Virus record (IMG/VR): IMGVR_UViG_3300031576_000031
Coordinates: 1 to 64,000 of that record
Length of the DNA: 64,000 nucleotides
Source of the DNA: a virus
Direction: 5' to 3' (one strand)
The notes under the pieces were generated by a model, which was not told where the DNA came from, searched no databases, and was given only the letters and a program-made list of their open reading frames with translations. The position numbers were made by a program, and so were the translations under genes. Positions 29,437 through 39,120 of this stretch are shown here, piece after piece (the stretch's first letter is position 1; each line of letters begins with the position of its first letter).

Positions 29437-31238
29437 ATCCTACTCTTTCCCTCAATTTTCTCGATAACGATTACATTATCAAACGAAGATAACAGAGACT
29501 CGTTATGAGTTATAACGAAGATATTCTTAAAACGTTCGGATTCTTTGTGTAAAAGCGCGATTATTCTTTCGCAACCACTCTCATCTAATCTCTCAAATGC
29601 TTCGTCGAAGATAATGAGTCCTGGGTTCCTGCCGGAATACTCCCTGATAAGATCGTTAACGGCAAGCATCACACATAACTCTATTCTCTGACGTTCGCCT
29701 GCGGAGTTCCCATCGTAATTCCTCGCGCCATGATTATTTAGGACCCTTACCTCGAATTTCTCTCTCATCTCACCGCTTTTTAGTCCGGTCTGGGCCGAGA
29801 ACTCTATCTTAAAACTGCCATCAGTCACAATGTCGGAGTAGTATGTAGCTCTTGAATTCAGAAATGGAATAATAGAGTCTAAGAGATAGCTCTTAATCCC
29901 ACCATTGCCGAATCCAGTCACCCAGAAATCAACTACTGCAAGCTCGTTCTCTATAGCTACAATCTCGTCTATTAATATCTTTACTCGTTGTCTCCTCTGC
30001 TCAGTATCCTTGATGAAGTTATCTAGGATCTGATGGGCGACGTCATCATTGACGCTAGCAATGTTCTTATTCTCCGTTTCTTTGCGTTCTATCGACTTTG
30101 TAAGTTCCTCTATTTCCTTGCCAAGAGTCCTGAAAGAGTCAGCTTCAGAGTGCGGCACTGCCGCCGTCAGATTCTCTTCCTTCAGAGTTTTCAACTCACC
30201 TTCAAGTTGTACCATCTCATCGTTAATAAGGAAGATATTATTCTCAATCTTTCCTATATCTCTCGCATAAAGAGCGGCCAACTCGGCACCCTTTATTTCC
30301 GTTACTTGATTCCCGCAAAGAGGACATATAGAATCGGACTTGATATGCTCAAGGTGGTCTTTGACTTTTGTTTCCTCATGCTGACTCTTACTCTTTTCGT
30401 CTTTGAGATATTTTAGACGGGAACTGATCTCAAATAGGCGCTTCTTGTTGGCATCATATTTCGAGATCGAAACTTTATTGTCTTCTATACTCTTACACAA
30501 TTCTTCATATCTGGCTTTCTTTTCGATTAAGGAACTTCTTAGAACATCAAGATTCATGGTATTGGTCTGTAGCGATGTTTCGCGTTCAAGACGACCCTTT
30601 TCGATCCTACTCGAATACTCGAAAATCAATAGCGCCCCCGAGGCCACTGCCTCCTCACATTTCTTTCTTTCTGCATCCTTGAGAATGATAGAATCAGTCA
30701 ATTCTTTTGATCTATCCCTCGCCAACTCGTGCGCTAGATCATAATAATCGAAATTAAGGATACTCCCAAATATCACCTTCTTCTCTGAGTCGCTAGTTTT
30801 AATGAATCTGAGAGTATCCTGTCCGAACATCACACAGGAAGAGAAGGTCTTGAAATCAAGCCCAAGATACTTGTCGATCTGGTCTTGAGTGATTGTTTGA
30901 GTGAGAGCATTTACTGGTGCGCCAGAAATGATGAGTGACAGAGAGGTCTTCCCCCTGGAACGTTCTCTGAGGATTGCGTCTCCGTTAGTCATCTCGATGA
31001 AAACCGTAGCCTTCTTCGCGCCATTACGGATTACGTCATCGTGAGCGATATCCCTAAAAGTCTTGCCATATAGGCCCCAATAGAGTGCATCGAAAAGTGA
31101 ACTCTTCCCAGCGCCATTACTTGAAGCGCATTGAACATCCTTATTCAGACCATAAATGCCGACAAGACCACTATTGAGACTTAATTCCGCCTCACCAATC
31201 GATAAGAAATTACTTATTTTTATTCGTTTGAAATCCAT
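29403..31238 (-). CDS. sbcC: SbcC/Rad50-like (gp46) recombination ATPase
   Basis: A 611-residue SMC-type protein: Walker A GAGKSS at residues 42-47, a coiled-coil middle with a zinc hook CPLC (C305, C308), and a C-terminal Walker B LIIFDEAFERLD with VITHNE after it. With the SbcD-like nuclease it forms the end-processing complex that resects DNA ends to start recombination-dependent replication, like T4 gp46/47. It is shorter than bacterial SbcC (about 1000 residues), as usual in phages. Its start overlaps the stop of sbcD by 29 nt. Confidence 0.9.
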   Translation of the reverse strand: MDFKRIKISNFLSIGEAELSLNSGLVGIYGLNKDVQCASSNGAGKSSLFDALYWGLYGKTFRDIAHDDVIRNGAKKATVFIEMTNGDAILRERSRGKTSLSLIISGAPVNALTQTITQDQIDKYLGLDFKTFSSCVMFGQDTLRFIKTSDSEKKVIFGSILNFDYYDLAHELARDRSKELTDSIILKDAERKKCEEAVASGALLIFEYSSRIEKGRLERETSLQTNTMNLDVLRSSLIEKKARYEELCKSIEDNKVSISKYDANKKRLFEISSRLKYLKDEKSKSQHEETKVKDHLEHIKSDSICPLCGNQVTEIKGAELAALYARDIGKIENNIFLINDEMVQLEGELKTLKEENLTAAVPHSEADSFRTLGKEIEELTKSIERKETENKNIASVNDDVAHQILDNFIKDTEQRRQRVKILIDEIVAIENELAVVDFWVTGFGNGGIKSYLLDSIIPFLNSRATYYSDIVTDGSFKIEFSAQTGLKSGEMREKFEVRVLNNHGARNYDGNSAGERQRIELCVMLAVNDLIREYSGRNPGLIIFDEAFERLDESGCERIIALLHKESERFKNIFVITHNESLLSSFDNVIVIEKIEGKSRIWKRKDVPIKS

Positions 31239-32268
31239 TATAGGTTTTAGCCATGTCCATTAGCATCACGCCATAATCATACACCTTCTCATCGGTTACT
31301 TTCTTGGTTTTAATATATTCTTTAAGAAGCTCTCGATAATCGGTCATATCCCTCATATCCACTCTCTCATCGACTTTATTAACAACATCCCTTATTAAGA
31401 TGTTACGGTTAACTTTTAATAGGCTCGGATCTAATTCAGAATCCTTTAATAGACAAACATAGCGGTTCTTTAACATATCGGCGGTGGCCTTACTACTTTC
31501 GATCTTCACAAATTCCTTGTATTTATTAGGATAGAAATTGATGAATCCTGCATCATAGTCAAGTACCCAATACCCCCTTCTTGATCCACAATCCCCGAAA
31601 TTATGGTGTATGGGGGCTCCGGGTATAATAAGAGTATTATATTCTTCAAATGTATTGCAAGTCTCACCCTCTGGACTATATTCAAAATCTTTGTGATACA
31701 GGGCTGGGTTGTGGTAATGACCACAGAACACGATACCAGCCAATCCTAGCAGCGCATTGGCGTCATGCTCACTGCGGCAGTCAATGAAGTCTGCGCCCAT
31801 TCTAGCGCCCTTTATACCCAAATGGAGCAGCATTATGTCGGCTTTGGAGTCCTTATTGATCGTAGAGCCATAGGGCGTTCCTATAATCCTTTTACCAGCG
31901 ATCTCAACCTCATATCCATCATATGAATCTAATATAGTTATATTCTCACTCCCCAAGACTCTACTGGAGTGATACTCACCTAGTTTGACAGATTGATCGT
32001 GGTTCCCCGGGATCATGACAATAGGTATATCATAATTCCTTAATGTTCTGGACGCCAGATCAAGTGTCTCGGCCGCTATCATGCGAGTATGAAAGAAGTC
32101 TCCTGCAAAGAGCACGGCATCGCATTTGCTGGCTACTGCCGCATCTAGCACACTACTGAGAACGTCAGCGATTTCTAACAGACGGGTATTCAACCCCTCG
32201 TTGTTGATGCTGGAGAATTGTGGGAATGGGTGTAAATGAAGATCACTAAAGATAACAAATTTAGCCAT
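31210..32268 (-). CDS. sbcD: SbcD/Mre11-like (gp47) nuclease
   Basis: A 352-residue calcineurin-like phosphoesterase starting MAKFVIFSDLHLHPF. The ATG was chosen over one 18 nt earlier because of AGGA nearby and family length. Metal motifs in order: DLHLH, GDFFHTR, GNHDQ, and GHYHNPA. It should have 3'-5' exonuclease and endonuclease activity with Mn2+ and works with SbcC. Its start overlaps the upstream stop. Confidence 0.9.
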   Translation of the reverse strand: MAKFVIFSDLHLHPFPQFSSINNEGLNTRLLEIADVLSSVLDAAVASKCDAVLFAGDFFHTRMIAAETLDLASRTLRNYDIPIVMIPGNHDQSVKLGEYHSSRVLGSENITILDSYDGYEVEIAGKRIIGTPYGSTINKDSKADIMLLHLGIKGARMGADFIDCRSEHDANALLGLAGIVFCGHYHNPALYHKDFEYSPEGETCNTFEEYNTLIIPGAPIHHNFGDCGSRRGYWVLDYDAGFINFYPNKYKEFVKIESSKATADMLKNRYVCLLKDSELDPSLLKVNRNILIRDVVNKVDERVDMRDMTDYRELLKEYIKTKKVTDEKVYDYGVMLMDMAKTYNGFQTNKNK

Positions 32269-32572
32269 CTGCTTCCTGCCCACCATTCTCGTACTGATTA
32301 CTATTGTCTGGAAGAAAGAGGACGTTGAGATAATATAATGGATTTTTCTCGTCGTCGTCTCTTGTAATCGAGGAAGCCTTAATATCGGGCCATTTGGAGA
32401 ATATTGACATGATAATCTCGCCGGTACGGATTTTAGCAGTAGGCTTTATCATGAATGTAATAAGCTCGAATCCGATAAAGACTACTTCGTGCTGTACGCC
32501 CTTCTCGGTAAGGAACTGGTCAATCAGATCAGCCCTAGATGTTATCTCCCGACGACGGTATTCCAGATCCAT
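32261..32572 (-). CDS. Hypothetical 103-residue protein in the recombination operon
   Basis: An alpha-beta protein with strands VFIGFELITFMIKP and PLYYLNVLFL. It overlaps recA by 38 nt and the sbcD start by 8 nt, so it is translated with them. It could be an accessory factor for end processing, by position only. Confidence 0.55.
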   Translation of the reverse strand: MDLEYRRREITSRADLIDQFLTEKGVQHEVVFIGFELITFMIKPTAKIRTGEIIMSIFSKWPDIKASSITRDDDEKNPLYYLNVLFLPDNSNQYENGGQEADG

Positions 32573-33530
32573 AAATCCATTCTTTCAGTAATTCAGGATT
32601 CTCCTCACACGCCTTGGCTATTTCCTTGTCATCATATTTCTTATCGTGGTACTTGAAATAGCCTCCATTAATTGATTCCACCCTCTTAGCCGCGATGAGC
32701 ATATCGACTAGACCGGTCCAAACATCATACCCTACTTCTGGACGGATATCAATCTCGGCCTTACGGAATTGCGGGCCAACCTTATTCTTGAATATTGTTA
32801 AAGCTGCCTTCTGACCCTGGTAGACGCCATCATCCTTCAATTGCTTGCCACGATTGATTTGGATACGTAGAGAGGCGTGGAATTTCAACCCACGTCCACC
32901 TGGGCTCTCTTCTTTGTTCCCATAAACAATCCCGATCTTTTCTCGTACTTGATTGATACAGAACAAGGTCACATTCTGTTCTGTCAACCAAATTGTAAGC
33001 TGGCGAAAGAATTCTGACATAGCCTTGGCTCTTGAGCCCATATTACTCTTTGGAATAAGAGCCCCTTTGTCTTCCCATTCTCCATCTGAAGTAGTGGCCG
33101 CGATGGAATCCCAAATGATTAAGATTGGGCACTCCTTATCCACTCCCCGAATCTCATTGACCTTTTCTATGATTTCAGCCTTGATCTCTTCAACAGTTTT
33201 GCCATCGCCAAGAATGAATAGCTCATGGTTAACTCCAACTTGTTCCATGAATTCCCTTGGTGCCGTGGCCTCTACATCAAAGAGTATTACGATTCCTCCT
33301 ACGTTCTGAAAGGCTTTAGCTACGGTCCAAGCTAGTAATGATTTGCCGCTTGACTCATTGCCATAAATCTCAACTATTCTTCCAAGCGGAATGCCATTAC
33401 CTATAGCCAGATCAAGGGCATGAAGACCCGTCCGAAGCCATCTCACTTCCGGCATTCTCTTGTATTTACCTATGATGCTGAGAAGTTCGGATTTCAGCGA
33501 GCCGGTATTGACTATCTTTCTCTTTTTCAT
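32535..33530 (-). CDS. recA: RecA/UvsX-type recombinase
   Basis: A 331-residue RecA-fold protein. Walker A is GNESSGKS at residues 57-64, Walker B LIIWDS at 137-142. CINQVREKIG and the GGRGLKFHASLRI segment correspond to loop L2 and its flanks. It forms filaments on single-stranded DNA and drives strand exchange. The short N-terminus and compact C-terminus fit phage RecA rather than the host protein. A perfect hairpin separates it from the SSB gene, so recA may need its own promoter or readthrough. Confidence 0.9.
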   Translation of the reverse strand: MKKRKIVNTGSLKSELLSIIGKYKRMPEVRWLRTGLHALDLAIGNGIPLGRIVEIYGNESSGKSLLAWTVAKAFQNVGGIVILFDVEATAPREFMEQVGVNHELFILGDGKTVEEIKAEIIEKVNEIRGVDKECPILIIWDSIAATTSDGEWEDKGALIPKSNMGSRAKAMSEFFRQLTIWLTEQNVTLFCINQVREKIGIVYGNKEESPGGRGLKFHASLRIQINRGKQLKDDGVYQGQKAALTIFKNKVGPQFRKAEIDIRPEVGYDVWTGLVDMLIAAKRVESINGGYFKYHDKKYDDKEIAKACEENPELLKEWIYGSGIPSSGDNI

Positions 33531-33544
33531 TGCGGCTTAAAATG

Positions 33545-33577
33545 GGTCATGCAGGGCTACAATCACCCTGCATGACC
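33545..33577 (-). terminator. Strong hairpin after the SSB gene
   Basis: A perfect 12-bp stem GGTCATGCAGGG with CCCTGCATGACC, 9-nt loop. Read leftward it is followed by CATTTTAAG. It should reduce transcription from the SSB gene into recA or protect the SSB mRNA end, as fits a highly expressed SSB. Confidence 0.65.
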
Positions 33578-33613
33578 AGAACTCCAGTATCCCTACCTAT
33601 AAGAAAGACGGGC

Positions 33614-34402
33614 TCACTTAGCTGCCGCCTTCCGGAGTCGTTCCAATGTCTCGGAAAGAGAACTCTTCTTCTCCTCATCCTTCTTCGTTGCGGAAGCAGT
33701 AGGCGGAGGACTTGTTTCCGTCTTTTCTCCACCACGGACATCTTCGATCTTCAGCGTACCATGTAGAAGACCGTTCAGGACCTCATAAGGTAGCAATTCC
33801 TTCGCAGTGTATTCAGATAGATTAATCATCTTACTCTTAACGTCTTCCCAGTTCTCAATTACGCTTTGTAGACGGGAGAGAGTAACGGTATAGGTTGTTG
33901 TCATCTTCTCACCGTTCTTCGTGAGCTTAAAATTCAAGCCCTTGATGGGATCGGTAAAATCTCCATATTCCGCATCGGCAAAGTATGCTAGGAATTGATT
34001 ACGGATCTGTGGCCCAAATTCGAAGAAATATACATTGCCATCATGATGTCCGTCCTTGTCGATTGTGAGGGCGTTAGAAATGAAACGTACCTTGGCCTTC
34101 TTCTCATTGGCCTCATTCCAAGCCGACTTGTCCTTACTGGTGAACAACATACTGACATACTCACAGATGGGGCAGGGTTTATTATAAGTCACCTTTGGGC
34201 ATAGCAGAGCCTTCCCCTCTGCAATCTTGAAGTGACGGCCCGCTTGTACCCAAGCGGTATCAAGATCATTTACTGGTGGGAGAAGACGACCCTTGTTTTC
34301 ACCCTTCTCAACAGGGAAGAAATTCGTCTTATTACCACGTTCTGCATCACGCTTCAGGGCATCCTCAAGTTGCGCCTTTGCTTTAGCGAGATCAACACCC
34401 AT
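33614..34402 (-). CDS. Single-stranded DNA-binding protein, gp32-like
   Basis: A 262-residue protein starting MGVDLAKAKAQLEDALK. GAGGAG lies 8 nt upstream of the ATG, so this start is preferred over a TTG 6 nt earlier. The core has LLCPKVTYNKPCPIC, which could hold the zinc site of gp32, then FFEFGPQI and a TTTYTVTLSRL strand. The C-terminal tail is disordered with acidic and lysine residues and ends in a helix. The family coats single-stranded DNA and recruits recombination and replication proteins. It lies between recA and the UvsY-like and polymerase genes. Confidence 0.75.
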   Translation of the reverse strand: MGVDLAKAKAQLEDALKRDAERGNKTNFFPVEKGENKGRLLPPVNDLDTAWVQAGRHFKIAEGKALLCPKVTYNKPCPICEYVSMLFTSKDKSAWNEANEKKAKVRFISNALTIDKDGHHDGNVYFFEFGPQIRNQFLAYFADAEYGDFTDPIKGLNFKLTKNGEKMTTTYTVTLSRLQSVIENWEDVKSKMINLSEYTAKELLPYEVLNGLLHGTLKIEDVRGGEKTETSPPPTASATKKDEEKKSSLSETLERLRKAAAK

Positions 34403-34429
34403 TGTCAAATCTCCTCAAAATAAAAGTAA

Positions 34430-34846
34430 TTAAACACCAGTGTTCTCGAATTGACTGCGAAGATTGCCAGCAATTGATACTAGACAGTCCTTGCGTTGAC
34501 GGAAGGCTTCAAGAACCATTGAAGCTCTTAATTCAGAGTCTCGCGCATCCATTACGGCCTTCTCGGCCTCAATGACCCTACCATCCAGCCGGATGATATT
34601 CTTGATCTGATCCTCTGGTGGTTTCTTGGCAGAAGCCTCTCTGATGTCCCTATCGACTGTCGCAACGACTCTCTCATACTCATTCTCTACCCGCTCCCGC
34701 TCCAGTCTGAAATGGCTTGAAGCCAGAGCTACTTGAAGGAACTTCCCGGGATGAGTTGAGAGATCCTGATTGATCTTGTTGAAATCATCAGAAATGGTCA
34801 GATCGTTCAGATCCACTTCGCACGAGCCCAGATTGATCTTGTTCAT
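34430..34846 (-). CDS. UvsY-like recombination mediator (tentative)
   Basis: A 138-residue helical protein of the same length as T4 UvsY (137). The middle has basic-acidic helices (HFRLERERVENEYERVVATV), then IKNIIRLDGRVIEAEKAV and a C-terminal helix ASMVLEAFRQRKDCLVSI, in the same order and spacing as in UvsY by eye. UvsY loads UvsX onto gp32-coated DNA. The position next to SSB and near recA supports it. Overlaps the polymerase stop by 59 nt. Identification is tentative. Confidence 0.4.
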   Translation of the reverse strand: MNKINLGSCEVDLNDLTISDDFNKINQDLSTHPGKFLQVALASSHFRLERERVENEYERVVATVDRDIREASAKKPPEDQIKNIIRLDGRVIEAEKAVMDARDSELRASMVLEAFRQRKDCLVSIAGNLRSQFENTGV

Positions 34847-37800
34847 ATTCGCCTCCTAAAATTGAGTAAACTCTTTTGAATTCTTTCAAACCTTTATCGA
34901 AAAGGCCCACCATCTCATCCCTATTGGAATGTAGAACACTTGAGGGATGAACACAATACGTCAACCAACACTTCCTTTCCTTGTCCCATTCTGTTGTCCC
35001 CGATAGACTCATTATTCCACTGTCTTTCCCCTTAAAATAATAAAGAGACTTGTTCCCGAGAACCAGCACCAGTATCGGCCTAATGATGTCGAAAAGAGTA
35101 GTCAGATGTCTACAGCCATCGATATAGTCAGTAGACTTCAAAAAATTGCCTTGGGGCTTACAGTGCACGACATTATCTATGTATACGGAATTCCTACTGA
35201 TTCCTAGATCCCTGAGTTTTGAGAATAAGACCTGACCGCTTTTCCCGATGAGCGGCTTTCCCTTCTGATCTTCATTGTATCCTGGTGCCTCTGCTACGAT
35301 GAGTACGTTCTGTTTGCCCTTCTCAAACGGAACTGGGGCCTTACATCCTTGTCTAAGATCGCAGTCTGTACAGGTCTTGATGGCATCTCTAATCGAGTCC
35401 AGAAATTCTCTCTTAGGACTGATATTCCTTATGACTCTAAGATTACTTTCGATTAAGGCGACTCTAGTGAGATCCTGATGGGAATAGGCATTGAGAGTAT
35501 TCCTATTAACCACCGAAACAATATCGCCATCAACTACCTCGTAATTTTCTCCGAGAACCTTACATATATCTTTACATGTATCTTCTATTTCAGTAACGAT
35601 ACTACCGTCATAGTTGAGATAGTTCTCGACAATAGGCTCTAATTCCATCTCACGAGCCTTTATCTTAGCAGTTTCATGTTTCTCTTTGGTCCCATATGTC
35701 TCATAAATCTCGTCAAAATTGCGCTTGTAAAGATCGCTATCGGAAAGGCTATCAAACGCACCGGAATGTAGGAGAGACTTTATCACCCTCTTGTTGACTG
35801 TTCTCCTTCCTACAAGACCCATGAATCCATCTATAGTTCTGAAGCTGGCCCCATTGGACTTCAACTTAAAGATTTCATCCTTGGCCTTCTCTCCGGCATA
35901 TTTGACTTCTTGTAGACCAGCCCTGAGAGCTTTAGGACCGGCAACAGTCCACCCCGACATTGACTCTAGGATATCTGGTCCAAGAATCTCTATCCCTATC
36001 CTTCGGGCTTCTCTAAGAGCAGAATCGAGATTTGTTATCCCTTCACTACTTTCACGGTCAGTAGAACCATGACTAAGATAGGCACAGATATATTCAGTAG
36101 GATAATGGATTTTAAGATACATCGTCCAATATGTAAGAAGTCCATAAGCAACAGCATGGCTACGGTTGAACGAATATAATCCGAATCCAAGGAGTTTCTC
36201 CCAAAGAATTCCGGCCTGTTCCCCTGATAAGGATTTATTGACTACACATCCATCAATAAACCTCTGGGAATATTCCCTGATCTTCTCAATACCTTTAGAC
36301 TTGGCAATAATCTTGCGGATCTTATCTGCTTCCGCAGGAGTAAAACCGGCCAGATTAACAAGCAACTGGCTAATCTGTTCCTGATAGATTAACTGTCCAC
36401 GGGTCTTTTGGACAATCTCTTTATATCCATTACTTAGATATACTGGTTCTTTCTTGCCATGACGTACGAGAATATAATCATTAGCTTGACCGGCCTGAAT
36501 CGGCCCCGGACGCCATAACGCCGTCAGAGCGGCCACGTCTTCAAAACTCTGAGGCTTCAATTCCTTACAGTACGATGTAAGAGAAGGGGTATTGATTTGA
36601 AATACAGTTGCCGTTTCACCCCTGCCCATCGCCTCATAAGTCTTTTCATCAAACAATTCCAACTTCGATAGATCAAGATTAGTCCCATTTCTTCTAATCA
36701 GGATCAAGGCTTCTTGTATTACAGAGAGAGTTGATAAGCCTAAAATATCTATCTTGATATAACCAAGGTCTTCAAGATCGTCCTTGTCCCAATTGATCGA
36801 TTTCTCTCCGTCAGTCCCACTCACCAAATAGCATCTATTTGATTCTAGTAGAGAATTATTACTGACTACGTATCCTGCGGCATGGACTCCTACGCCACGA
36901 ATCTGTCCTTCTAACTTACTCGCGGCCATGACGACATCAGGATATTTCTTGGCAAACCCTTGGAATTCCTTAGATGATTCAAGAGTATCCTCAATGACAT
37001 TGAGGACTCTAGCATCGCTCTCATGTCGATAGATCAATGATTTGGCCGCCACATCTACTTCTTGCAAAGGAATCTCGAAGATCCTTGATACATCTCTCAG
37101 CGCCGATCTCCCATAGCAAGCACTAAAAGTTGAGACGTGAGCTACGTTTCCATCTCCATACTTCTGTTTTAGGTATCTTTCAATCAGATTGCGTTCATGT
37201 GCGGCGATGTCTACATCGATGTCTGGGTGGTCCCGCCTATCTTCACTTATGAATCTCTCAAAGAGAAGATCATGTTTGATGGGATCTATCTCTGTGATAC
37301 CTAATAGATACGATACAAGGCACCCCCCGGCGCTTCCTCGCGCTGGCCCGACCATGATGCCTTGTCCTTTGGCCCAGTTGATTACATCGGCCACTAGGAG
37401 CATATAGCGGACGAATCCCTTCTTGATGATTAGCTTAGACTCCTTATCCAGCCTGATCCAATATTCATCTCTACCCTCTAATCCACGTCTCTTCAATCCC
37501 TCTGCGCATTGTTGAAGGAAATATTCGTTTTCGTCCTCGACCTTTACAGGACAGGGTAGATCCAATGGATACTTCTGAAGATCAAAGTAGCATTTCTCTG
37601 CTACCTCGTTGGTATTGAAGATACTATTGTCGGCCACTTCAGAATCCATTCCCATTTTTAGCATGGAATCATACATATCATCCCCATCTCGGAAGTAGTT
37701 CCTATGGGTAGAGAACTTCCAACGATGAGGATTATTCCATGTCATACCATGCTGGCCGAGGCAGATTACAAGTTCGTGTATCTTCCAGTCTTCCTGCCCA

Positions 37801-38435
37801 CAGTAATGAATGTCATTTGTTAGAACATACTTCCTGCCCGCATTAACACATGCCTGATGGACGACTTTGTTAAGGTCATACTGGATATCCCAATCATCCA
37901 ATGGCATCATCTCGCCATAGAAGTCTTCCTTGAAAGCATCGGAATAATCTTGGAATAACTTGATACCATCGCGGTTCTTGACGTTCCAGAACGGCGAAGA
38001 TGAACATCCAGAAAGGATTACAACATTGCCAGCCCAACCGTTATCAATAGGCCAAGTTACAGGTAGGAACGCTCTCTTAGCCCTGCCGCTCTTACCAAGA
38101 CCATAATTATTGGCATAGTTCAGGCCATTGATTAGTAATTCAAATCCCTTCTGGCTCTTGGCTAATGCCGTGAGATGGAGATTTTGTAGTTTCTTGTCTT
38201 CTTTGATCTTGTCGAACTCTTCGGCAAGATACAGCTCAACTCCGAAGATTGGTTTGACTCCATTAGCCTCACAGGCTCTCTTGTGGCGAATTACTCCCGA
38301 CATCGAGCCATGGTCTGTTAAGCAGAGATACTCGTGTCCATTCTTCTTAGCTGTCTCGGCCAATGAGGTTATTTTGGCAGCACCATCCAAAAGCGATGCC
38401 TCGGAGTGGACGTGGCAATTAATGTACCTTCTCAT
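34788..38435 (-). CDS. dnaE: DNA polymerase III alpha subunit fused to a 4Fe-4S uracil-DNA glycosylase
   Basis: A 1215-residue protein. Residues 1-250 are a PHP domain with apparently complete metal ligands (H8, H10, D41, H42, E67, H87, D208, H210). The C-family polymerase has catalytic D405 and D407 in HPDIDVDI and D563 in IKIDILGLSTL, with DVAALTALWRPGP and SFNRSHAVAYGLLTYW. Residues about 1005-1195 match family-4 uracil-DNA glycosylases: EAPGYNED at 1049-1056, VVHCKP, VLGNKS and VHPSSVL, with C1022, C1025, C1092 and C1108 spaced C-x2-C-x66-C-x15-C, as expected for the 4Fe-4S ligands. The polymerase lacks the usual C-terminal OB and tau-binding parts. The intact PHP site suggests proofreading; the fused UDG suggests uracil checking while copying. 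Confidence 0.93.
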   Translation of the reverse strand: MRRYINCHVHSEASLLDGAAKITSLAETAKKNGHEYLCLTDHGSMSGVIRHKRACEANGVKPIFGVELYLAEEFDKIKEDKKLQNLHLTALAKSQKGFELLINGLNYANNYGLGKSGRAKRAFLPVTWPIDNGWAGNVVILSGCSSSPFWNVKNRDGIKLFQDYSDAFKEDFYGEMMPLDDWDIQYDLNKVVHQACVNAGRKYVLTNDIHYCGQEDWKIHELVICLGQHGMTWNNPHRWKFSTHRNYFRDGDDMYDSMLKMGMDSEVADNSIFNTNEVAEKCYFDLQKYPLDLPCPVKVEDENEYFLQQCAEGLKRRGLEGRDEYWIRLDKESKLIIKKGFVRYMLLVADVINWAKGQGIMVGPARGSAGGCLVSYLLGITEIDPIKHDLLFERFISEDRRDHPDIDVDIAAHERNLIERYLKQKYGDGNVAHVSTFSACYGRSALRDVSRIFEIPLQEVDVAAKSLIYRHESDARVLNVIEDTLESSKEFQGFAKKYPDVVMAASKLEGQIRGVGVHAAGYVVSNNSLLESNRCYLVSGTDGEKSINWDKDDLEDLGYIKIDILGLSTLSVIQEALILIRRNGTNLDLSKLELFDEKTYEAMGRGETATVFQINTPSLTSYCKELKPQSFEDVAALTALWRPGPIQAGQANDYILVRHGKKEPVYLSNGYKEIVQKTRGQLIYQEQISQLLVNLAGFTPAEADKIRKIIAKSKGIEKIREYSQRFIDGCVVNKSLSGEQAGILWEKLLGFGLYSFNRSHAVAYGLLTYWTMYLKIHYPTEYICAYLSHGSTDRESSEGITNLDSALREARRIGIEILGPDILESMSGWTVAGPKALRAGLQEVKYAGEKAKDEIFKLKSNGASFRTIDGFMGLVGRRTVNKRVIKSLLHSGAFDSLSDSDLYKRNFDEIYETYGTKEKHETAKIKAREMELEPIVENYLNYDGSIVTEIEDTCKDICKVLGENYEVVDGDIVSVVNRNTLNAYSHQDLTRVALIESNLRVIRNISPKREFLDSIRDAIKTCTDCDLRQGCKAPVPFEKGKQNVLIVAEAPGYNEDQKGKPLIGKSGQVLFSKLRDLGISRNSVYIDNVVHCKPQGNFLKSTDYIDGCRHLTTLFDIIRPILVLVLGNKSLYYFKGKDSGIMSLSGTTEWDKERKCWLTYCVHPSSVLHSNRDEMVGLFDKGLKEFKRVYSILGGEYEQDQSGLVRSGSERSDHF

Positions 38436-39120
38436 TGGCGTATTGCTTATTAAGACTATCTGAGGTTACAAAGAAAGTCAATGAATCAAGAACGTGTTCT
38501 GCTACAGAAAAGTATTCATACTTATCGAAACGAATTAGAGACTCCTCATGTTGAAGGGTGTGCCTCCCTGATATCGCGTTATGTGGTCTATTGCGCAGGA
38601 AGATATCGTTAACGGTTCCCAACAGATTTGTGGCATAATGATAGCTATCATCAATTGCAAAGGAATATGTCGGATAGTCATCAGCAAATAGGATCTTTCT
38701 GCAATAGTCGGCCTTATCCTTACAGAAACCAAGAGTATCAAACTTGTAGCCATTCTTGGCTAAGAAATGGGCTGTATCGCCAAAGACATTGGGATGATCC
38801 CATGTGGGCCTACCGGTTAGGACATTGATTTTGAAACCCAGATTCTTAATGGTTTCAACGAATTCGATTGAGCCATTGATAGGCGACAACTTCCTGAGTA
38901 GCCCATTCTCATAGAACTTACTTACGATTCTAGTCCCTTTAGGACCATAGGTTGATTGAAGCTGTTCCTCCCATCCGTATAGTCTAGGGTCGGGCTCCCA
39001 ATAGTGTCCGAGTTCTTCATTCACATACTTCAACCAGTAATCTTCAAAGTTCGCCAAGATGCCATCGATATCTATAATGGCTTGGCATTGATTCTTCTGG
39101 AAATAGGTATATTGTTTCAC
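38419..39120 (-). CDS. HAD-superfamily 5'(3')-nucleotidase-like phosphatase
   Basis: A 233-residue protein with HAD motif I AIIDIDGILANF (D17, D19), motif II VLTGRP, and motif IV FAIDDSYHY. The pattern near the N-terminus and the cap resemble deoxyribonucleotidases (NT5C-type), which dephosphorylate nucleoside monophosphates. A phage form could adjust dNMP pools or handle modified nucleotides. It overlaps dnaE by 17 nt, linking it to replication. The exact substrate is unknown. Confidence 0.7.
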   Translation of the reverse strand: MKQYTYFQKNQCQAIIDIDGILANFEDYWLKYVNEELGHYWEPDPRLYGWEEQLQSTYGPKGTRIVSKFYENGLLRKLSPINGSIEFVETIKNLGFKINVLTGRPTWDHPNVFGDTAHFLAKNGYKFDTLGFCKDKADYCRKILFADDYPTYSFAIDDSYHYATNLLGTVNDIFLRNRPHNAISGRHTLQHEESLIRFDKYEYFSVAEHVLDSLTFFVTSDSLNKQYANEKVH

